Assembly (NCBI RefSeq): GCF_016746095.1
Contig: NZ_JAERTY010000005.1
Location: forward strand, 248,001 to 312,000
DNA: 64,000 nucleotides
From: Sphingobacterium faecale
GTDB lineage: Bacteria; Bacteroidota; Bacteroidia; Sphingobacteriales; Sphingobacteriaceae
Reading direction: 5' to 3'
A program made the translations under genes and the position numbers. Below are positions 34,890 through 44,688 of this stretch, one piece after another (position 1 is the first letter of the stretch; every line of letters begins with the position of its first letter). Under the pieces are notes generated by a model. That model did no database searches. It was not told where the DNA came from and saw only the letters and a list, made by a program, of their open reading frames with translations.

Positions 34890-36626
34890 ATGCACATTAC
34901 CAAATACTTTATATCGGTCCTTATAATTAGCTTATTTTCAAAACTGAAAGCTAGTCCACCTGACTTACCTATACAGCTCAAAACCCTAAACGAAGAAAAG
35001 AGACAAATAGAATATTGTCTAAAATTGGATACCCGAAAGGATGGTCTTATCGACTCCAACTACTTAAAAGAATACTTACATCCCCTGCTTAACCATAAAA
35101 ATGCTGGGCTTAAGCTCACCTATTATCTACTATTGGCTGATGCTACCTCTATCCTATTTGATCAAGTTAATCCAGTCACAGATGCTTATTTCAACCGTGC
35201 TATGGAGATTGCGGACCAAAGCGGTGTGCTAGAGTACCGTTTATTATCGCTGATACGGCGAGGGTATTATTATTTTACCTATCGGGAGATATCTACTGCT
35301 CTACCCTATTTTCTATCAGCCTCCAATCTAATCAAAGACTTAAATTTAGACAAAGTTCCCCTCAGTGCAGCCCATTTACAATATTCGGCCAATTTTTATG
35401 GTTACATTGGTAACTCTGCAAAAGCACTTGAATATTATAAGAAGGCAACCAACTATGCTCCCAAAGATACAAGACAGACCATCGATATCCTTAATTCTAT
35501 AGGAGTCTATTACTATAGGGATAGTGTTTATGATAGTGCGGAACGCTATTACAAAGAAGGACTGAAAGTTGCGGAGAGGACCAAGGATACCGTGTGGATA
35601 GGAATACTGCAAGGCAATATTAGCAGCATTTTACTCGCAAAAGGAGATACAAGCCAAGCCATTGTGCTAGCCGAAATGAATGTAAAGACATCTCTAAAAT
35701 ACGATGAATTTAAAGATGCGATGCGTACATTATTGCGATTGGCAGAGATTGCAGTCGCTCAAAAAAGATGGAGCCAAGCTAGAGAATACTTGGACCAGGC
35801 AGAGGTTTACTTTGAGTCCAAGCCCTTCTTTTTGATGTATAAAACAGCAGCTTACGAATTGAAGGCCAAAATTGCACAGGCAGAAGGAAACCAAAAAGCA
35901 GCAATTCACTATTTGAATCAATTTATAACGTACAATGATTCAACTCAGCAACAAAAAGATATGGAACGCCTTCAGCAAGCGACATGGAACTGGGAAACGG
36001 AACGTTTTAATCTAGCTATAACGGAGAACGAAAACAAAAGAAAACAACTCCGCTTTCGTGATCTGAGTATAAGCCTCGTCTTGATTCTAACGCTCTTGTC
36101 CATCACATTGCTCATACATCGCTCGCGACAACGCATAAAGATAAAGTCCATAAAACTAGAAAAAGACCAGCTGGCCTTACTTCTGGAAAAAGAGCTTTTA
36201 GACAAGGAACTTGTAAAGTCCAAAACGGAAATGAAGGATTTCCTCCTACGGATTAAAGAAAACGAGAAGATCATACAAGAATTAGAAAAAAAACTATCCC
36301 GAGCCCAGGTAAACCAACTGAAAGATAATATTATAGATATACAGAACAGCCTTAACCAAATGCTGGAATCACACATCATGACCGACGAGCGTTGGTATAA
36401 ATTCAAATCACTATTTGAAACGACACATCCGGGATTCTTTGACGAGTTGATCTTAAGATATCCGAATATGTCCGAAAATAACCTCAGATTATTCACTTTT
36501 AGCAAGCTTAATCTAAGTAATCAAAGTATTGCCCACCTATTAGGAATATCTCTTGACGGTGTAAAAAAAGCAAAACAACGACTCCGAAAAAAGATAGATC
36601 TACCTGTAGACAACGAAACAATATAA
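34890..36626 (+). CDS. TPR-repeat membrane protein with coiled coil and LuxR-like HTH
   Basis: A 578-residue sensor-type protein: signal or anchor (YFISVLIISLFSKLKAS), an extracytoplasmic TPR region (residues about 90-370; LQYSANFYGYIGNSAKALEY, ALPYFLSASNLI), a transmembrane helix near 391-410 (ISLVLILTLLSITLLIH), a long coiled coil (LALLLEKELLDKELVKSKTE and following) and a C-terminal helix-turn-helix like LuxR (NLSNQSIAHLLGISLDGVKK, about 540-560). This is the common Bacteroidota layout of a one-component membrane transcription factor. A TTG 33 bases upstream (34857) is the alternative start; ATG 34890 is preferred. It starts 36 bp after the MocR gene; target genes are unknown. Confidence 0.85.
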   Translation: MHITKYFISVLIISLFSKLKASPPDLPIQLKTLNEEKRQIEYCLKLDTRKDGLIDSNYLKEYLHPLLNHKNAGLKLTYYLLLADATSILFDQVNPVTDAYFNRAMEIADQSGVLEYRLLSLIRRGYYYFTYREISTALPYFLSASNLIKDLNLDKVPLSAAHLQYSANFYGYIGNSAKALEYYKKATNYAPKDTRQTIDILNSIGVYYYRDSVYDSAERYYKEGLKVAERTKDTVWIGILQGNISSILLAKGDTSQAIVLAEMNVKTSLKYDEFKDAMRTLLRLAEIAVAQKRWSQAREYLDQAEVYFESKPFFLMYKTAAYELKAKIAQAEGNQKAAIHYLNQFITYNDSTQQQKDMERLQQATWNWETERFNLAITENENKRKQLRFRDLSISLVLILTLLSITLLIHRSRQRIKIKSIKLEKDQLALLLEKELLDKELVKSKTEMKDFLLRIKENEKIIQELEKKLSRAQVNQLKDNIIDIQNSLNQMLESHIMTDERWYKFKSLFETTHPGFFDELILRYPNMSENNLRLFTFSKLNLSNQSIAHLLGISLDGVKKAKQRLRKKIDLPVDNETI

Positions 36627-36687
36627 AAATAAAGAGGATGTTTCAGAATTAGCAGGCACCCCCTTTATCTATCATATAACTTATGCT

Positions 36688-37332
36688 CTATTTCCCCTCA
36701 AATGCGGCTATAAATTGCTTACGGAAAGTGGAATCTTTCTCCGAAAATTCGAACGCCTTACGATAGGTGTCCACTACTCCAAAAATCTCAGCAGGCTCTC
36801 CAGCACTATTTTCAAAAAACAGCTTAAAACTATACGTGGAGGGTTTAGTTAAATCAACGACTGTCTTATTCGAAGAAAACACGGTTGGCAAGATAACATC
36901 ATCAGTCATTTTATCAGCAGTAGGTAATTTGAACATGCTTCCTAATGCTTGAACAAAAGTATCAGATGAAGCTCCTAATGAAGAGAACTTTATCGATCCC
37001 TTTACAAAACCAGCTTTTTCATCCACCTTTCCATCACTTGTAAGTCCAGGCTTAATGTCCTTCAATACCTCTATCTTTAAACCGACGGTATCCTTATCAA
37101 ACAATGATTTGGCAATGTAGATCATGGAAGAATCCGTAATGCTCTCTTCAGTAAAACGTAAAAACAATTGTTGCTTAGCAGCTTCGGTATTGTTGGTCAA
37201 CTGCTCCACAGTCGGCATGTTCTTTGTAGAATCAGCACTGTTGACTTTATTCTCTTGCCCCGTATTATTACAAGAAGACATTAGTAGAGCAGCGGCAACT
37301 CCTAATCCTAAAAACGAATTGATTGATTTCAT
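36688..37332 (-). CDS. Lipoprotein of unknown function
   Basis: A 214-residue protein with a lipoprotein signal: hydrophobic core then LLMSSC, lipidated Cys at about residue 21, followed by a Ser/Thr/Asn-rich linker. The mature part is a single domain of mixed strands and helices (LFLRFTEESITDSSMIYIAK, LKIEVLKDIKPGL, FVKGSIKFSSLGASSDTFVQ, YSFKLFFENSAGEPAEIFGV). No family recognised. It is transcribed away from the TPR sensor gene and follows the Fe-S oxidase gene on the same strand by 45 bp, so it may be co-transcribed with it. Confidence 0.7.
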   Translation of the reverse strand: MKSINSFLGLGVAAALLMSSCNNTGQENKVNSADSTKNMPTVEQLTNNTEAAKQQLFLRFTEESITDSSMIYIAKSLFDKDTVGLKIEVLKDIKPGLTSDGKVDEKAGFVKGSIKFSSLGASSDTFVQALGSMFKLPTADKMTDDVILPTVFSSNKTVVDLTKPSTYSFKLFFENSAGEPAEIFGVVDTYRKAFEFSEKDSTFRKQFIAAFEGK

Positions 37333-37377
37333 AAAATTTCTATTTTATTGTAAAACAATTAAGATACGACATTGTTT

Positions 37378-40293
37378 TTATTTAATCAGCGCTTTATATA
37401 AGATTTCAACCGGATGATAAGACTTTCTGCCGACACCATCCTTAATCTGGTGACGACATGAGGTGCCTGACGCTGCAATCAAGGTCTCTGTTCCTGTATT
37501 TCTTACAGCGGGGAGTAATACCAATTCAGCAACTTTCATCGATATTTCATAATGCTCTTTCTCGTAACCAAACGAACCCGCCATCCCACAGCATCCTGAC
37601 GGAATTACCTCAACGGTGTAATTGATAGGTAAGGATAAAAGTTTTTCCGTAATACCTACCAAATGGAAAGCTTTTTGATAACAGTGCCCATGCAGTTTAA
37701 CAGATTGCTTCTCTGAAGTAAATTGCTCAGGATGAATATTTCCCTTTTCCACTTCACGGAGTAAAAACTCGTCAATAGTCAAGGCATTTCTTGCGATTCT
37801 GGATGCTGCCTCTTGCTGATCTTGATCTACTAGGGAAAGATACTCGTCCCTAAACGTCAAGATGGCTGAAGGCTCAATACCCAACAAAGGTGTGCTATCA
37901 TTGATCAATTGACTAAGCAGTGAGATATTTTTATTCGCCAATGCTTTCGCTTCCTTTACAAAACCTTTTGACAGATAAGTCCGTCCACTTTCTTTATGTG
38001 GCGGCACCAAAACCTGATATCCTAATGCTGTCAATAGCTTATAAGCAATAATACCTATTTCAGTATCGTTATAGTCGGTAAATTCGTCACAAAATAAGTA
38101 AACGCGTCTTTGTCTGATAGGAGAATCCTGCTTTTTTATCCATTGTTTAAGTGTAGTACCCGAAACACTTGGCAACGAACGCTCTGGAGCAAAACCGACC
38201 AACTTTTTTATAACCTTAGACAATACATCATTTTGTGCAAAAAAATTATAAACTGGTGCGACTATAGCACCCAACTGTTGGCTCTTGGTAAAATTTGCAA
38301 TCAGCTTAGAACGAAAAGGCGCACCATGTACATCATAATATTGCTGTAAGAACTCTGCTTTCATCTTGGCCACATCGACACTGGATGGACATTCTGTCTT
38401 ACATCCTTTACAACTGAGACACAGATCCATGACCTCTTTAATTTCCTCGTGATCGAAACGGTTCTTTTTTGTCGAGTTTGTCAAAAACTGACGCAACATA
38501 TTAGCCCGTGCCCTCGTCGTGTCTTTTTCATTACGTGTCGCCATAAATGAAGGACACATCGTTCCTCCGGTAATCTCTGTCTTCCGACAGTCGCCCGAGC
38601 CTGAACATTTCTCTGCTAATCGCAAGATACTTTCTTCCTTGGTAAAATCAAAATAGGTCTTGATCGCCTGTCCGTCAACTGGTTTATCATACCGCAATGA
38701 GCTATCCATTGGTGGCGCATCAACTATTTTATTTACATTGAATATACCTTTGGGATCAAAAATGCCCTTAACCTGCCGCAACAGCTGATACACATCCTCG
38801 CCCAATACCTTAGCAATGAATTCTCCCCGTAGTCGGCCATCGCCATGCTCACCACTGAGTGAACCATTATATTTCAACACCAAATCAGCGGTCTTGTCCA
38901 AGATTGTACGGAATTGTTGCTTTCCTTCCGCAGATTTTAGATTGATAAAAGGCTCAATATGTAACTCTCCTGCTCCCGCATGCGCATAGTATGAGGCGTG
39001 AATACCTTGGTCCAGTAACAATTTCTGCACATCTGCAACATACGCAGGTAAATCCTCCGGTGAAACGGCACAATCCTCTATTAGATTGACCGGTTGGCTA
39101 TCCCCTGGAAGGTTACGAATCAATCCCAATCCCGCCTTACGCACATCCCATACCAGATTAGTCTCTTTCGCGTCCGTAATCAATGGATAAGCATAACCAT
39201 ATCCAGCACCAATTAACTCCTCCTTTAAGCGATATGCTTTATCTTCAATCTCGTCTTTGGTGTCCGCCCGAAATTCTATGATCAAAAGTGCCTGCGGGTC
39301 ACCTTCTATAAAGAAACGATTATACTGATAAGTGGGATGACCTACAGTAAAATCTAAAATATACTTATCGACTAATTCGGAAGCTTCTGGATTATGTTTA
39401 AGGGCGATCACATTGGCTCGCATACACTCAATCATATCGTCAAAATGCACACATAATAACCCGACTTCCTTCGGCGGTAATGGACGTAAATTCAATACGG
39501 CTTCTGTCACGATGCCAAGTGTACCTTCAGAGCCGGCCAATAAATCACACAGATTGAAAGGCTTATCCCTATCCACAAGATAATCCAATGCATATCCGGT
39601 GTTACGTCTGGTTATTGTTTTCTTTGGAAACCCCCGCTCTATGGCTTCAACATTCTCGGTCTTTGTCAACAGATCATTCAGTGCACGGTAGACATCACCT
39701 TCTCTACCTTTCATCGATAGTTTTCCGAAATAAGCCTTAGGCTCTAGTTTTTCAAAAACAACTTCGCTTCCATCATTTAGTACGACATGAGCACTGATTA
39801 GGTTTTCCCGGGTATCTCCCCATACGATAGAATGCAGTCCGGATGAGTTATTACCAATCATTCCTCCTACCATCGCTCTGCTCGCCGTAGATGTTTCAGG
39901 GCCAAACATCAAACCATATGGTTTTAGATAGGCATTTAAGTCATCACGAATCACCCCTGGTTCTACCCTGACCCATCGCTCATCAACATTCAATTCCAAA
40001 ATTTTATTGAAGTACTTGGAAATATCTACCACTATACCACTTCCAACCACCTGTCCGGCTAATGATGTTCCTGCGGTACGTGGAATTAAGGTGACTTGAT
40101 TTTCATCAGCAAACTGTACTAACCTCAAGATATCACTCTTAGTATAAGGGATTACAACGGCAAGAGGTGTTTCTTGATACACCGATGCATCCGTAGCATA
40201 AGCTAATCGAATAGCTTGGTGTTTAGAGTCAGATGGATTATAATATAACTCTCCGTCCAACTGATAGCGTAGTTTATCTAGCGTTGACAACAT
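37378..40293 (-). CDS. FAD-linked oxidase fused to Fe-S (GlcD-GlpC type) protein
   Basis: A 971-residue fusion. The N-terminal half is a vanillyl-alcohol-oxidase-type FAD protein: VTLIPRTAGTSLAGQVVGSG, then FGPETSTASRAMVGGMIGNN with the FAD loop, and GSEGTLGIVTEAVL. The C-terminal half carries two Fe-S centres, one around CSGSGDCRKTEITGGTMCPS and one in LCLSCKGCKTECPSSVD (CxxCxxCxxxCP), plus a CCG cysteine domain, IPSGCCGMAGSFGYEKEHYE. It resembles YdiJ and D-2-hydroxyglutarate or D-lactate dehydrogenases that pass electrons to quinones. ATG 40293 is used; the frame upstream of it is only an open extension. It is divergent from an Lrp regulator gene, with a 15-bp palindrome between them. Confidence 0.87.
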   Translation of the reverse strand: MLSTLDKLRYQLDGELYYNPSDSKHQAIRLAYATDASVYQETPLAVVIPYTKSDILRLVQFADENQVTLIPRTAGTSLAGQVVGSGIVVDISKYFNKILELNVDERWVRVEPGVIRDDLNAYLKPYGLMFGPETSTASRAMVGGMIGNNSSGLHSIVWGDTRENLISAHVVLNDGSEVVFEKLEPKAYFGKLSMKGREGDVYRALNDLLTKTENVEAIERGFPKKTITRRNTGYALDYLVDRDKPFNLCDLLAGSEGTLGIVTEAVLNLRPLPPKEVGLLCVHFDDMIECMRANVIALKHNPEASELVDKYILDFTVGHPTYQYNRFFIEGDPQALLIIEFRADTKDEIEDKAYRLKEELIGAGYGYAYPLITDAKETNLVWDVRKAGLGLIRNLPGDSQPVNLIEDCAVSPEDLPAYVADVQKLLLDQGIHASYYAHAGAGELHIEPFINLKSAEGKQQFRTILDKTADLVLKYNGSLSGEHGDGRLRGEFIAKVLGEDVYQLLRQVKGIFDPKGIFNVNKIVDAPPMDSSLRYDKPVDGQAIKTYFDFTKEESILRLAEKCSGSGDCRKTEITGGTMCPSFMATRNEKDTTRARANMLRQFLTNSTKKNRFDHEEIKEVMDLCLSCKGCKTECPSSVDVAKMKAEFLQQYYDVHGAPFRSKLIANFTKSQQLGAIVAPVYNFFAQNDVLSKVIKKLVGFAPERSLPSVSGTTLKQWIKKQDSPIRQRRVYLFCDEFTDYNDTEIGIIAYKLLTALGYQVLVPPHKESGRTYLSKGFVKEAKALANKNISLLSQLINDSTPLLGIEPSAILTFRDEYLSLVDQDQQEAASRIARNALTIDEFLLREVEKGNIHPEQFTSEKQSVKLHGHCYQKAFHLVGITEKLLSLPINYTVEVIPSGCCGMAGSFGYEKEHYEISMKVAELVLLPAVRNTGTETLIAASGTSCRHQIKDGVGRKSYHPVEILYKALIK

Positions 40294-40455
40294 GAAATTC
40301 TTTTTTAAATCTTTTAGATAAACAAATCTAATCAATCTTACATTATTTTTATGTATATTAGAAAGAACGAATGTTATTTCATGCAATAAAACAGATGAAA
40401 TGCGCAAAATAACGCAAGTTGAATTCTTCAAAAGTCAAAACCCACCTTTCTGATA

Positions 40456-40501
40456 TAGAATATAATTCATTTTAAGATAAAAAAATATGAATTATATTCT
40501 A
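40456..40501. promoter_or_regulatory. 15-bp perfect inverted repeat upstream of the Lrp gene, with -7 box
   Basis: TAGAATATAATTCAT (40456-40470) and ATGAATTATATTCTA (40487-40501) are exact reverse complements, spacer 16 bases. The right arm lies at the expected -33 position of a promoter whose -7 box, TAAATTTG (40510-40517), precedes the Lrp ATG. This is the arrangement expected of an autorepressing operator; it may also control the divergent oxidase. Confidence 0.7.
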
Positions 40502-40524
40502 AAAAAAATTAAATTTGCAGAATT

Positions 40525-41004
40525 ATGTCAAAAATAGAAGTATCATTAGACCATATTGACTATCAAATCCTCCGCATCATGCAAAATAATGCTCGGACAA
40601 ACAACGCAGATATAGCGCGTGAACTTGGCATGGCACCGTCGGCCATATTGGAGCGAGTCAAGAAGTTAGAACAAAAAGAGGTTATAGTACAATACAATGC
40701 TAAGATTAATCCTTCTGCGCTAGACCAAAACTTATTGTCGTTCATATTCATTAAGACATCAGATATCATAGGAGAGCAAGGAGTCGCCTACCTCTTGGCT
40801 GAAATACCGGAAGTTCAAGAAGTGCACGATATTGCGGGTGATGATGGATATCTTATTAAAGTCCGTACTAATGACGCAGCGGGTCTGGTTGACCTGATGC
40901 GTAATACATTAGGAAAAATAGAAGGCATCTTATCTACCCGCACTACGATTGTTCTACAAACGGTTAAGGAAGAGCAAAAATTGGTAATTCCCTCAAAAGA
41001 CTAA
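40525..41004 (+). CDS. Lrp/AsnC family transcriptional regulator
   Basis: A 159-residue regulator with an N-terminal HTH (residues about 8-60: LDHIDYQILRIMQNNARTNN, then ADIARELGMAPSAILERVKK) and a C-terminal RAM ligand-binding domain (EVHDIAGDDGYLIKVRTNDA). Lrp-type proteins bind amino acids or related effectors and form octamers. It is divergent from the Fe-S oxidase gene with a 15-bp palindrome in between, and 3 bp ahead of an EamA transporter gene, so it probably controls both, as in common Lrp-EamA pairs. Confidence 0.92.
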   Translation: MSKIEVSLDHIDYQILRIMQNNARTNNADIARELGMAPSAILERVKKLEQKEVIVQYNAKINPSALDQNLLSFIFIKTSDIIGEQGVAYLLAEIPEVQEVHDIAGDDGYLIKVRTNDAAGLVDLMRNTLGKIEGILSTRTTIVLQTVKEEQKLVIPSKD

Positions 41005-41007
41005 ATA

Positions 41008-42108
41008 ATGAACGAAAAGAATCCTTCAGTAGCGCGCATAGTCTTCGCTTATCTTGTGGTCTATATCGTATGGGGATCTACATTTTTTTTTATAGAAAAA
41101 GCACTCCGTTCTTTTTCCCCTTTCGTATTAGGCTCCATTCGCTTTATCATAGCAGGAACACTTCTAATGGGATATTGCGGGCTAAAAGGCTATAAAATTT
41201 TCAACAGAGCAGATGTTAAGCAAGCTGTATTTGTTGGTTTTCTACTTCTATTTGTGGATATGGCGGCTATTATATGGTCCGAGCAATATATATCCAGCGG
41301 GATTGTATCTATTCTTTCGGCCGCTACTGCGATCTGGTTCATTATCTTCGACAAACCCAAGTGGAAAGAAAACTTTTCTAGCCTACCCATTATACTCGGT
41401 TTGGTTTTGGGCTTTACTGGAGTTATCATGTTATTTGCTGAACAAATTTTTGGACAGACAGATGATGGAGAAAAGTCGCAGAATCTTATTGCAATGGGAG
41501 TTCTCATCATGGGAACAATTGGCTGGACCATAGGCTCCTTAACCTCTAAGTACAGCCAAAAGGAAAAAACAGAAAAGAGAAAAGAACAACCTTTAAACGT
41601 TATTGTAAAGACAGCGTGGCAAATGGTTACTGCGGGGGTTGCATTTACAACAGTCGCCCTATTAAACGGAGAGTATAAGGCTTTTGACTACAAAGCAGTT
41701 TATCCAGCAGATTGGGGAGCCATAATCTATCTAGTTACCTTTGGGTCTATACTGGCCTTTAGTTCGTACATATGGCTTCTACAGGTGAGGCCCGCGACCG
41801 AAGTTAGTACCTATGCCTATGTCAACCCGATTGTAGCACTCCTGCTGGTTCATTTCTTTACCGACCACCAAGTGACGCCATTACAGATAATAGGTCTTAT
41901 TATCGTCTTATTCTCTGTTCTACTAATGAATTGGAACTTGTACAAAAACAACAGAACCATACGTGCGCTACGCTATAGAAAGAAATTAAAACGTGTTAAA
42001 AACATGGCGCCCAAAAGTAGTATCCCTAGAATTATAGAGGTTGCAGAGTTTAACGCGAAAGAGAAGAAAAAGCAAGTTGCTAAAGAAGCAAAGAAAGAGA
42101 ATAGTTAG
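41008..42108 (+). CDS. EamA (DMT superfamily) transporter
   Basis: A 366-residue membrane protein with ten helices in two EamA repeats: YLVVYIVWGSTFFFIEKALR with the family W-G-S-T-F motif near residue 17, then GTIGWTIGSLTSKYSQ opening the second half. The C-terminus has an unusual positively charged tail (about 45 residues, many Lys and Arg: RYRKKLKRVKNMAPKSS, KEKKKQVAKEAKKENS) not part of the typical family. Such proteins export amino acids or metabolites. It begins 3 bp after the Lrp gene stop codon and is the likely second gene of that unit. Confidence 0.88.
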   Translation: MNEKNPSVARIVFAYLVVYIVWGSTFFFIEKALRSFSPFVLGSIRFIIAGTLLMGYCGLKGYKIFNRADVKQAVFVGFLLLFVDMAAIIWSEQYISSGIVSILSAATAIWFIIFDKPKWKENFSSLPIILGLVLGFTGVIMLFAEQIFGQTDDGEKSQNLIAMGVLIMGTIGWTIGSLTSKYSQKEKTEKRKEQPLNVIVKTAWQMVTAGVAFTTVALLNGEYKAFDYKAVYPADWGAIIYLVTFGSILAFSSYIWLLQVRPATEVSTYAYVNPIVALLLVHFFTDHQVTPLQIIGLIIVLFSVLLMNWNLYKNNRTIRALRYRKKLKRVKNMAPKSSIPRIIEVAEFNAKEKKKQVAKEAKKENS

Positions 42109-42131
42109 AAAGCATTTTTGTTCGAAGAAAT

Positions 42132-42158
42132 AAAAAAGGGAAGTATTTAATACTTCCC
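42132..42158 (-). terminator. Terminator overlapping the stop codon of the second M16 gene
   Basis: GGGAAGTAT (42138-42146) pairs with ATACTTCCC (42150-42158). The three loop bases are the TAA stop codon of the minus-strand M16 gene (42147-42149). On the minus strand the stem is followed by six Ts. It could also stop the EamA transcript from the other side. Confidence 0.75.
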
Positions 42159-43424
42159 TACAATTACTTTAGTCAACTTATCAAAGTCGAAATATCGTAC
42201 CGCAATCTCCTGAACTCGCTCTGGAGTCATCGTACGGAGCACTTCATGATAATAGTGATAGTAAGATAGATCAAGACCGCTAAAATAAACCGCCTTAAAC
42301 TTATCTACATGCGAAAAGATACTCTCCAGACTACCTAGGAGATTCCCCTGCATATAGTTACGCACTAAATCCACTTCTTCTATAGTCGTTAGTTCTTCAC
42401 GCAAGCGCTTAAATTCTTTCTCTATTTCTACTAAGGTTGCATTAGTGACGTCTGCTCCTGCCTCGGATCCTAACGTCATAAAAGCGGTATGCTTCAAACT
42501 AACAACAGCCGAACCGATACCATAGGTGTAGCCTTTGTCTTCGCGGATATTGCGCATCAGCCGCGATCCAAAAAAGCCTCCCAGCAATGTATTTACAAAC
42601 TGTAGAGCCGGAAAATCCGGATGTGCACGACCTTCAGTAATCCCACCCATGCGAATAGCAGACTGCAAAGCTTCCTCTTTAGGCTCTACTACCAGCTGTC
42701 CATCGCTACGTAACGGAAGGTCGATTGCATTACCAACTGCTGTTTTGCTTTCTGCCCACTCTTGGCCAAACAAACTATCCACTAAATCCTGAAGCTCTTG
42801 GTCTACCCTGCCCGCAATCATTAACGTACAGTTATTGGAGCGAATCTGTTGCTCAAATAGCGAATAGAGTTTCGCTCTGCTGAGGGTATCGTAGTCTTCG
42901 AGATCCGCTACGGCACCGTATTGGTTGGTGCCAAACAGATTTTTATAAAACAAGCGACGGGCAACTACGTCATTCTTTTGCAATGCTATCTGTAGGCTCT
43001 GCTTATTATTCCGGATATAGGTTTCTAATTCCTCTTCAGGGAAAGTAGAATTCATCAAAACATCAGCTATAATAGGCAGTACTTTATCCACATGCTTCCT
43101 CGTGGTGTACAAGGACAGGGCGGTATAGTCAAAGCTATACTCGGGCATAAGATAAGCCCCATAGAAATCGATTTCTTCAGCTATCTCCGCGCTATTTCTC
43201 GTGGTTGTCCCCTCTTTTAACATCGAGGATAACGCAACGTTCAAAATCGGCAATTCTGACTTCTCGTAGTGGTTCTCGAATATAAACTCAAACTTCATCA
43301 GCTCCAACTCCTCGCTGTGAAACAAGAAGGTACGCAGTCCATTACTGTGGTTTACAGCGTCGGGCTGTACCAACTCCAGGTCGCCTATGGCTTGATAAGG
43401 TGGCGCTTCCAGTCTATTAGGCAT
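42147..43424 (-). CDS. M16 family peptidase, non-catalytic partner
   Basis: A 425-residue protein of the insulinase (M16) fold. It lacks the zinc-binding HxxEH; the same region reads SELPILNVALSSMLKEG. The second-half signature is present: LGGFFGSRLMRNIREDKGYTYGIGSAV, with the R/Y pair that helps the partner hold substrate. This is typical of the second subunit in bacterial M16 pairs. It overlaps the upstream catalytic subunit gene by 8 bp and is the last gene of the operon gpsA-hemF-M16-M16. A terminator overlaps its stop codon. Confidence 0.9.
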   Translation of the reverse strand: MPNRLEAPPYQAIGDLELVQPDAVNHSNGLRTFLFHSEELELMKFEFIFENHYEKSELPILNVALSSMLKEGTTTRNSAEIAEEIDFYGAYLMPEYSFDYTALSLYTTRKHVDKVLPIIADVLMNSTFPEEELETYIRNNKQSLQIALQKNDVVARRLFYKNLFGTNQYGAVADLEDYDTLSRAKLYSLFEQQIRSNNCTLMIAGRVDQELQDLVDSLFGQEWAESKTAVGNAIDLPLRSDGQLVVEPKEEALQSAIRMGGITEGRAHPDFPALQFVNTLLGGFFGSRLMRNIREDKGYTYGIGSAVVSLKHTAFMTLGSEAGADVTNATLVEIEKEFKRLREELTTIEEVDLVRNYMQGNLLGSLESIFSHVDKFKAVYFSGLDLSYYHYYHEVLRTMTPERVQEIAVRYFDFDKLTKVIVGKY

Positions 43425-44667
43425 TTATACCTCCTTTTGATTGGTACCACAATGTCGATGAGTTCTCCATTCTAAATATTTCTGTAGCTACACGCTGTAC
43501 GTCTTCAGCAGACACCTTTAAATACTTTTCGTTTTCGTCGTTATATTCCTGGGCATCGCCCAGCGCTTCATAATAAGCTAGGTTCATCGCTTTATCCAGA
43601 ATGGATAGCTCTGAAAATAACAGCGTTGATTCTATTTTGTTCTTGACCTTTTGTAGTTCAGCGTCAACTACCGGACTGGTCTTTACTTTGTTTAACTCTT
43701 CCCAAATCATCGATTCCGCTTCTTCTAGACTGATACCTGCCAGTGGTTTCCCCTCGACAACAAATAGATTGCTATCCATACTACCTGTTACATAAGCGTT
43801 GATTTCGGAAAAGGCCTGTCTTTCTTTGACTAAAGAGCGATACAATCGTGAAGAAGCACCTCTTGATAGAATATCCGACAATAAATCCATCGTCTGATAG
43901 TCCTTTGACAGCCTATCGCAGCCGTGAAAAGCTATATATATGCTATCTACATGTACATCGGCTTCCACCACCTCTCGTCTAGCGGCTTCTTGCTTCGGTT
44001 CCTGTGGCAGGTTACGATGATAAGACTGTCCCATAGGAATATCGTCAAACCATTTCTCCGTCAGCTCCTTTACGTCTTCCAGTTTAACATCCCCTGCAAC
44101 TACTAATATCGCATTCTGAGGCGTATAGAACTTGGAGAAGAAACTTTTTACATCTTCCATAGTTGCATCTTCAATATGCTTCAGCTCCTTACCTATAGTC
44201 GCCCATCGGTAAGGATGCACCTTGTAGGCCATAGGTCGCAAACGCAACCATACATCACCATAGGGCTGATTCAGGTAGCGCTGTTTAAACTCTTCGCAGA
44301 CGACCTGACGTTGCACCTCTAAGCTCTGCTCACTAAAAGCTAAGCTCAACATCCGGTCGCTCTCTAACCAGAATGCAGTTTCCAGATTAGAGGCAGGCAA
44401 CGTGATGTAGTAATTGGTAATATCATTGCTCGTAAAAGCATTGTTCTCACCTCCCACTTGCTGTAGCGGACCGTCATAATTTGGAATATTGACGGATCCT
44501 CCGAACATCAAATGCTCAAATAAGTGGGCAAACCCCGTCTGCTCCGGAGACTCGTCACGAGCACCTACATTGTATAAAATATTAACAACAGCCATGGGCG
44601 TAGTATGGTCTTCATGTACCAGTACTTTCAATCCATTGCTTAAAGTAAACCTTTCAAAATTTATCAT
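43417..44667 (-). CDS. M16 family zinc peptidase, catalytic subunit
   Basis: A 416-residue metallopeptidase of the insulinase/processing peptidase family. The inverted zinc motif HxxEH is present in TGFAHLFEHLMFGG (His47-Glu50-His51 region), with the downstream Glu ligand expected in the QRQVVCEEFKQRYLNQPYGD stretch. SRGASSRLYRSLVKERQAFS near residue 270 is the second domain signature. It pairs with the overlapping non-catalytic subunit. No signal sequence, so it acts in the cytoplasm or inner membrane side. It lies 21 bp after hemF in the same operon; no functional link to haem is established. Confidence 0.92.
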   Translation of the reverse strand: MINFERFTLSNGLKVLVHEDHTTPMAVVNILYNVGARDESPEQTGFAHLFEHLMFGGSVNIPNYDGPLQQVGGENNAFTSNDITNYYITLPASNLETAFWLESDRMLSLAFSEQSLEVQRQVVCEEFKQRYLNQPYGDVWLRLRPMAYKVHPYRWATIGKELKHIEDATMEDVKSFFSKFYTPQNAILVVAGDVKLEDVKELTEKWFDDIPMGQSYHRNLPQEPKQEAARREVVEADVHVDSIYIAFHGCDRLSKDYQTMDLLSDILSRGASSRLYRSLVKERQAFSEINAYVTGSMDSNLFVVEGKPLAGISLEEAESMIWEELNKVKTSPVVDAELQKVKNKIESTLLFSELSILDKAMNLAYYEALGDAQEYNDENEKYLKVSAEDVQRVATEIFRMENSSTLWYQSKGGINA

Positions 44668-44688
44668 AAAAGATGTTAAAACAGAATC

